A DNA stretch of 12,388 nt from an uncultured Ignavibacteria bacterium. Lineage in GTDB: Bacteria; Bacteroidota; Ignavibacteria; Kapaibacteriales; UBA2268. Within the stretch, counting starts at the first letter, position 1. Each line of letters opens with the position of its first letter. The notes under the pieces are model-generated. The model was not told the origin of the DNA. It did no database searches and worked only from the letters and a program-made list of their open reading frames with translations. The translations under genes were made by a program, and so were the position numbers. The stretch covers positions 1 to 12,388 of the forward strand of contig CAIWET010000292.1 in assembly GCA_903911805.1 (NCBI GenBank), in the 5' to 3' direction. Positions 9,293-12,388 of the stretch are shown piece by piece.

Positions 9293-9534
9293 TTATACAA
9301 TTATCTGCTTTGAAAATTACAGGCATCATATAAATACTTTGCGTTATGCTTTATGTTTTGTATTAATTCTGTTATATAATTGTATCTATGTTTCTATCTG
9401 CTATATCAGCGTCATCATTGTTTTTATTAGACACAATATGAATGTTTGTAATACGATAATTAATTTTTGCTCGTTAGTCTATGATATTTAATCCATACCG
9501 AATCATATGTCCTAATTTTATAAAAATGAATGTA
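9293..9534. other. Linker between bacterial and giant-virus-like parts, no convincing gene
   Basis: This AT-rich stretch lies between the first bacterial gene and the viral hairpin. I saw no clear TTTG(19)TAnnTTTG promoter for the operon. The nearest candidate is TAATTTTC on the minus strand around 9310-9320, with one mismatch to the -7 element. No IS ends, target-site duplication, tRNA or long repeat was found. A broken 45-codon frame is noted separately. The change from bacterial to viral content must fall in this stretch, but composition alone does not place the exact base because both sides are AT-rich. Confidence 0.5.
9372..9506 (-). pseudogene. Possible remnant: 45-codon frame with one in-frame TAA
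   Basis: An ATG at 9506 opens MIRYGLNIID, then a TAA at 9476-9474. The same frame continues for 33 hydrophilic residues, including RITNIHIVSNKNNDDADIAD, to a TAA at 9374-9372. It lies downstream of the rpb10 hairpin on the same strand, where a tandem viral gene would begin. It might be a decayed small gene, a sequencing error at the stop codon, or chance, since open runs of this length are not rare in AT-rich DNA. No family is recognised. Confidence 0.2.
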
Positions 9535-9575
9535 CACTATAAGGGTTAATAATATTTTATTTAACCCTTATAGTG
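9535..9575 (-). terminator. Perfect 15-bp hairpin, likely viral transcript-end/polyadenylation signal for rpb10
   Basis: The arms CACTATAAGGGTTAA (9535-9549) and TTAACCCTTATAGTG (9561-9575) pair without mismatch around an 11-base AT loop. The hairpin begins 45 bases past the rpb10 stop codon. In Mimivirus, transcripts are known to end and be polyadenylated at palindromic hairpins in 3' regions, so this position and shape fit a viral signal. No T-run follows on either strand, which argues against a bacterial intrinsic terminator. The bacterial operon starts beyond it and reads away from it. Confidence 0.7.
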
Positions 9576-9620
9576 GTAAAAAACAAATATACTTGTCATA
9601 ACTAGGTTCATGTCTATTAA

Positions 9621-9857
9621 CTACAACAAATCGATAATATCAGTATGACTTAACATATGACGTCGACAACAATATCGCGACAAGCCAATTTCGTTCATTG
9701 CCTTACATTCCACCGTTTGTTTATCCAGGTCTTTGACACTATTTGTTATTAAATTGTGTTCTGCATCACTGCTAAGTGTTGCTAATAATTCTTGATAACG
9801 TTTCCATTTTGAAGCTATCGTATTTCCACACGTCATACAACGAACAGGAATAATCAT
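9621..9857 (-). CDS. RPB10: DNA-directed RNA polymerase subunit Rpb10 (RPABC5/RpoN-type), viral
   Basis: The 78-residue product begins MIIPVRCMTCGNTIASKW and ends with GLSRYCCRRHMLSHTDIIDL, both strongly diagnostic of Rpb10, a small zinc-binding subunit shared by eukaryotic polymerases and equivalent to archaeal RpoN. The four zinc ligands are Cys7, Cys10, Cys63 and Cys64. In yeast Rpb10 they are at 7, 10, 45 and 46, so this protein carries about 18 extra residues between the two halves, and it has a shorter tail after the CC pair. Bacteria do not encode Rpb10. Many nucleocytoplasmic large DNA viruses do, as part of their own cytoplasmic transcription apparatus. An AAAATTGA box lies upstream and a hairpin downstream, which favours a mimivirus-like genome over a host nuclear gene. 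It is transcribed divergently from the repeat/RING gene across an 80-base spacer. Confidence 0.92.
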   Translation of the reverse strand: MIIPVRCMTCGNTIASKWKRYQELLATLSSDAEHNLITNSVKDLDKQTVECKAMNEIGLSRYCCRRHMLSHTDIIDLL

Positions 9858-9937
9858 TGAATTTGAATATATAATAATGTTATGTTTTTCTTCTTAAATA
9901 TATCAATTTTTTATACATTTCTCCAACTTATAAAAAA
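9858..9937. promoter_or_regulatory. Divergent promoter spacer between RPB10 and the repeat/RING gene
   Basis: This 80-base, very AT-rich spacer must serve both genes. It holds the AAAATTGA box for the minus strand. On the plus strand I found no AAAATTGA. A TATAAAA lies at 9929-9935, directly before the first ATG (9938). If it is a TATA element, the transcript would begin past 9938 and the in-frame ATG at 9980 would be the start. This is inference from position only. Confidence 0.4.
9903..9910 (-). promoter_or_regulatory. AAAATTGA box, Mimivirus-type early promoter of RPB10
   Basis: The minus strand reads AAAAAATTGATA, which contains an exact AAAATTGA 45 bases before the rpb10 ATG. This octamer is the established early-promoter element of Mimivirus and its relatives and normally lies several tens of bases upstream of the start codon, so both sequence and spacing fit. 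An AT-rich region can produce such an octamer by chance. Confidence 0.6.
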
Positions 9938-11932
9938 ATGATGTATTATATGACATACACCATACATATAATAACCAAAATGAACGACTTTGCTCGTGCT
10001 GTTAGAGAAAGTAATTTACATAAAGCAAAAGAATTGTATGCCGCAAATCCATTCTTGGATGTATCGTTCTGGAATGAATATCCAATTCGCATGGCATTCA
10101 AAAATATACATTATAAAATGGTTGCTTGGCTTCTAACAATTAAACCATCCATTGATTTATCAGCTCATCGTAATTATGCATTACAATATTGTTGCTATAG
10201 TTTTCGTTTGCGTCGTAATACGAATCATACTACGCATAAATATGGTAAGAATAGTAGAGTTTATAAACTAATAGATTTATATTTGGAATTATGCCCATCC
10301 ATTATGCCAAGAGTTATTCAGCGAATAGGCAGCGACGCAATGGCATCCGGAAATCTGGAAATATTACAATTGCTTCTGTCAAAATCACAGTATCGTATAA
10401 CAAATGACCATTTCGATATTGCGTGCGAATTTGGTCAGTATAATATGGTTCAATATGTTGCGTCAATATACCCGGTTAAAATTTGTCATGATGCTCATTA
10501 TGCTTTCTACTGGGCGTGTAGTTTAAATCACGTTAAAGTTGCTGTATGGCTTCAAGCACAATTGCCTACCATTTACCATTTGCGTTTAAATAAAAAAAAG
10601 AATCGTATCGTTGCGTGGCATATTATGAAAGACGCTTACAATACAATCAAACAAACCAATGTGTTTATAAAAGCAAACAATATGGTAGGTGTGCGTCTAA
10701 TGGATGAAATAACAAATCATTTTGAAGCGTGTGATATATCATATTTAATGGACGTTGTTTATTCTGCAATTCGATATTCTAGACATAAAATAATAAGTTT
10801 CCTTTTAACAATTATACCAAATACATCCATGATTATCGAACAAGCATTGGCATGTGCTATCAGTAATTGTCAATTGAAAATAGCAACATGGATTTGTATG
10901 AATTGTGCCAATATTCAATTACGCCCTCTGTTTATAATTGATAGTATATATTTTCGATATACAACAACTTCGCAAAAAACATTAAAAATTGTCAAATACC
11001 TTTTACGGTTATTTCCATCTAATGTGTATAATTACTTTCCTGTGCTAACAAAAATATACAAACTATTTCATAAATCAACCGTTAATTATATGATTACGAC
11101 AATAGGTAATAATATTATCCACCATGAAGAAGATTTAATTGATTTATTAATAGAAATGACGAATTGTACTACAATGATGTATAATGACAATCGACTATAT
11201 ATGTTAAAATTGATTTATAATATTTACCCCGAAATGGATTTAAAACCGCATATTTCAGGTATGCTGCATAATGTATTTATGATTGGAGCATTTAAAACAG
11301 CGAAATGGTTATGTAAGCGCTTACCGAAAGCTATTATGGAAAAAATATTGAAAGACTCGGTAATAAATTTCCTTACATCGATATGTTATTCAGGAAATAT
11401 TACATTGATGAAATGGGTATGTTCAACATATAATATATGCACGAATCAAGCGTTTCAAAACCCCATATTATTGGAAACCGCGTGTGGAAATTATAAATTA
11501 GAATTAGCGCAATTTATGTATAATCCATCTATACGTGTAAAAATACTAGACTCTATATTTCATAACACGTGCAGCAATTGCATCTATTTATCGTCTATTA
11601 AATCATTAATGTTTCCCATAGCAATGGATACAATTAAATGGGTCATTTCACTCTATCCAGATAGATATAGCATACATATTTCACATAAAAACCGACTTCG
11701 TTCTTGGTCAATTCATAAGAAAATCTATTTTGAATTTACTATTCCTACAGATACATCAATACTTGAAAACAATCTGTGCGCAATATGTTATACCGAGAAT
11801 GCGAATGTTCAAGTGTTAGATTGTAATCATCATTATTGTGTCGGATGTATAAATAAATGGTATAGTTCAAACGAAACGTGTCCATTATGCCGCCAACCAA
11901 TGACACGGTTTGCCCAATTGGTCAATAAATAA
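9938..11932 (+). CDS. Ankyrin-like repeat protein with C-terminal RING finger, putative viral E3 ubiquitin ligase
   Basis: The protein has 664 residues from the ATG at 9938, or 650 from the in-frame ATG at 9980, which starts MNDFARAVRESN and resembles a natural repeat-domain start. Residues about 16-600 are degenerate helical repeats of the ankyrin-like type common in giant viruses, with recurring units such as YKMVAWLLTIKPSIDL, HVKVAVWLQAQLPTI and AFKTAKWLCKRLPKAI. A C3HC4 RING finger follows at 614-651: Cys614, 617, 629, His631, Cys634, 637, 648 and 651. Ile616, Trp641 and Pro649 occupy usual E2-contact positions, and Arg652, just after the last cysteine, fits the linchpin that activates bound ubiquitin, so the RING looks competent. 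The family-level expectation is that the repeats bind a target and the RING recruits a host E2. The target is unknown. Bacterial relatives with this layout are not expected. The stop codon overlaps the next start by one base. Confidence 0.85.
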   Translation: MMYYMTYTIHIITKMNDFARAVRESNLHKAKELYAANPFLDVSFWNEYPIRMAFKNIHYKMVAWLLTIKPSIDLSAHRNYALQYCCYSFRLRRNTNHTTHKYGKNSRVYKLIDLYLELCPSIMPRVIQRIGSDAMASGNLEILQLLLSKSQYRITNDHFDIACEFGQYNMVQYVASIYPVKICHDAHYAFYWACSLNHVKVAVWLQAQLPTIYHLRLNKKKNRIVAWHIMKDAYNTIKQTNVFIKANNMVGVRLMDEITNHFEACDISYLMDVVYSAIRYSRHKIISFLLTIIPNTSMIIEQALACAISNCQLKIATWICMNCANIQLRPLFIIDSIYFRYTTTSQKTLKIVKYLLRLFPSNVYNYFPVLTKIYKLFHKSTVNYMITTIGNNIIHHEEDLIDLLIEMTNCTTMMYNDNRLYMLKLIYNIYPEMDLKPHISGMLHNVFMIGAFKTAKWLCKRLPKAIMEKILKDSVINFLTSICYSGNITLMKWVCSTYNICTNQAFQNPILLETACGNYKLELAQFMYNPSIRVKILDSIFHNTCSNCIYLSSIKSLMFPIAMDTIKWVISLYPDRYSIHISHKNRLRSWSIHKKIYFEFTIPTDTSILENNLCAICYTENANVQVLDCNHHYCVGCINKWYSSNETCPLCRQPMTRFAQLVNK

Positions 11933-12156
11933 TGCCAGACCCTAACTATTGCGCGTATATTTTTTTCACTGGATATATATATATGATTCTGGCATATATT
12001 TTATTGGGATTTTCATTGCTTATGACGATGATAGGTGGATGGATGGACATAACGAATACGGAAAGTATTGGATGTATAACAAAACATCATTTTTGGAATG
12101 ACGGAATATATTTAGCAATTATAGCTATATTTGTGTTAATTATAACTATTAAATAG
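11932..12156 (+). CDS. Small two-helix membrane protein, unknown function
   Basis: The 74-residue product has a long hydrophobic stretch at about 7-36 (including YIYMILAYILLGFSLLMTMI) and a second at about 59-73 (YLAIIAIFVLIITI). A short polar loop with two histidines (KHHFWND) joins them. No cleavable signal or known motif was recognised. Its ATG shares one base with the preceding TAA (TAATG at 11930-11934), so translation from the same transcript would need reinitiation or its own promoter inside the repeat/RING gene. An in-frame ATG at 11983 could be an alternative start. Its 3' end overlaps the convergent minus-strand frame by 8 bases. Two clean helices in a short frame support a real gene, but the family is unknown. 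Confidence 0.55.
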   Translation: MPDPNYCAYIFFTGYIYMILAYILLGFSLLMTMIGGWMDITNTESIGCITKHHFWNDGIYLAIIAIFVLIITIK

Positions 12157-12388
12157 GTTTCGTTTTATGGCGTATGCGTGTCATTAATTCTTGGTTATAT
12201 TTTGTCAATTTTAACATATACATATATGAAAACCAAGTGAATGATAAATATAGTATCGAAAATATTATAACATAGATACATCCATAATAAGATATTGATT
12301 GTTTTGCATGAACAAGACGATTCACACAAATAATAAAAATCATAATTACAGTTGTTAATACACTGGCACTTGACCATACAGCAATATT
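12149..12388 (-). CDS. Partial membrane protein running off the right edge
   Basis: This minus-strand frame is open from the window edge at 12388 to a TAA at 12151-12149, 79 codons with no stop, so the gene probably begins outside the window. The first in-window ATG is at 12343, but the 15 codons before it are also open. The product has hydrophobic segments at about 9-21 (SVLTTVIMIFIIC) and about 36-58 (YYGCIYVIIFSILYLSFTWF). A basic tail follows, ending RIRHKTKPI, which suggests a cytoplasmic C-terminus. The family is not recognised. It converges with the small membrane protein gene and overlaps its end by 8 bases, leaving no room for a hairpin between them. Confidence 0.5.
   Translation of the reverse strand, partial: NIAVWSSASVLTTVIMIFIICVNRLVHAKQSISYYGCIYVIIFSILYLSFTWFSYMYMLKLTKYNQELMTRIRHKTKPI

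Noticed and set aside
9388..9441. An 18-codon hydrophobic plus-strand frame, MFLSAISASSLFLLDTI
   Set aside because: It is too short and has no start context, and it is antisense to the broken frame noted above.
9541..9570. AGGGTT/AACCCT within the hairpin as telomere-like repeat
   Set aside because: Each occurs only once as part of the stem; there is no tandem array.
9535..9575. The hairpin read as a rho-independent terminator of the bacterial operon
   Set aside because: No T-run follows the stem on either strand, and the operon begins to its left and reads away from it.
12195..12377. A second minus-strand frame of 60 codons at the right edge
   Set aside because: It overlaps the longer open frame in another phase. 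The frame ending at 12149 stays open to the edge and has cleaner membrane segments and a basic tail.
1..12388. CRISPR array, tRNA or rRNA genes, insertion sequences, phage or defence genes
   Set aside because: I looked for regular repeats, cloverleaf-like stems, transposase motifs and terminal inverted repeats, and saw none.

Overview
The window joins two parts that do not look as if they come from one organism. Positions 67 to about 9292 are bacterial and fit an AT-rich member of the Bacteroidota or a neighbouring FCB phylum. The evidence is an outer-membrane protein of carboxypeptidase-regulatory plus DUF5686 layout, an Omp85-type barrel protein, a UvrD/AddA-type helicase-nuclease and an almost complete absence of Shine-Dalgarno sites. 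Positions about 9535 to 12388 look like a giant virus (Nucleocytoviricota, most like the Mimivirus lineage). They hold an RNA polymerase subunit Rpb10, a large helical-repeat protein ending in a RING finger and small membrane proteins. They also hold two transcription signals known from Mimivirus: an AAAATTGA early-promoter box and a perfect hairpin just downstream of a stop codon.

Layout of the left part: four genes lie on the minus strand and are read from right to left: an Omp85-family protein (9292-7679), a 14-helix DHA2-type transporter (7686-6310), an AddA-like helicase-nuclease (6326-2520) and a DUF5686 outer-membrane protein (2496-67). The first three overlap by 8 and 17 bases and the last follows after 23 bases, so they are probably one transcript. 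Three of the four products are envelope proteins. The repair enzyme in the middle is the odd member, and its usual partner AddB is not here.

Layout of the right part: rpb10 (minus, 9857-9621) and the repeat/RING gene (plus, 9938-11932) diverge from an 80-base spacer that carries the AAAATTGA box. A 74-residue two-helix membrane protein starts on the last base of the repeat/RING stop codon. An open frame that enters from the right edge on the minus strand converges with it and overlaps it by 8 bases.

The stretch from 9293 to 9534 links the two parts and has no convincing gene. A metagenome assembly chimera is the simplest explanation for the join. True transfer between a bacterium and a giant virus would be remarkable but needs reads that cross the join. 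No tRNA, rRNA, CRISPR array, insertion sequence or phage gene was seen. I found no convincing new multi-gene system. The most interesting items are the join itself, the viral transcription signals around rpb10 and the putative viral ubiquitin ligase.
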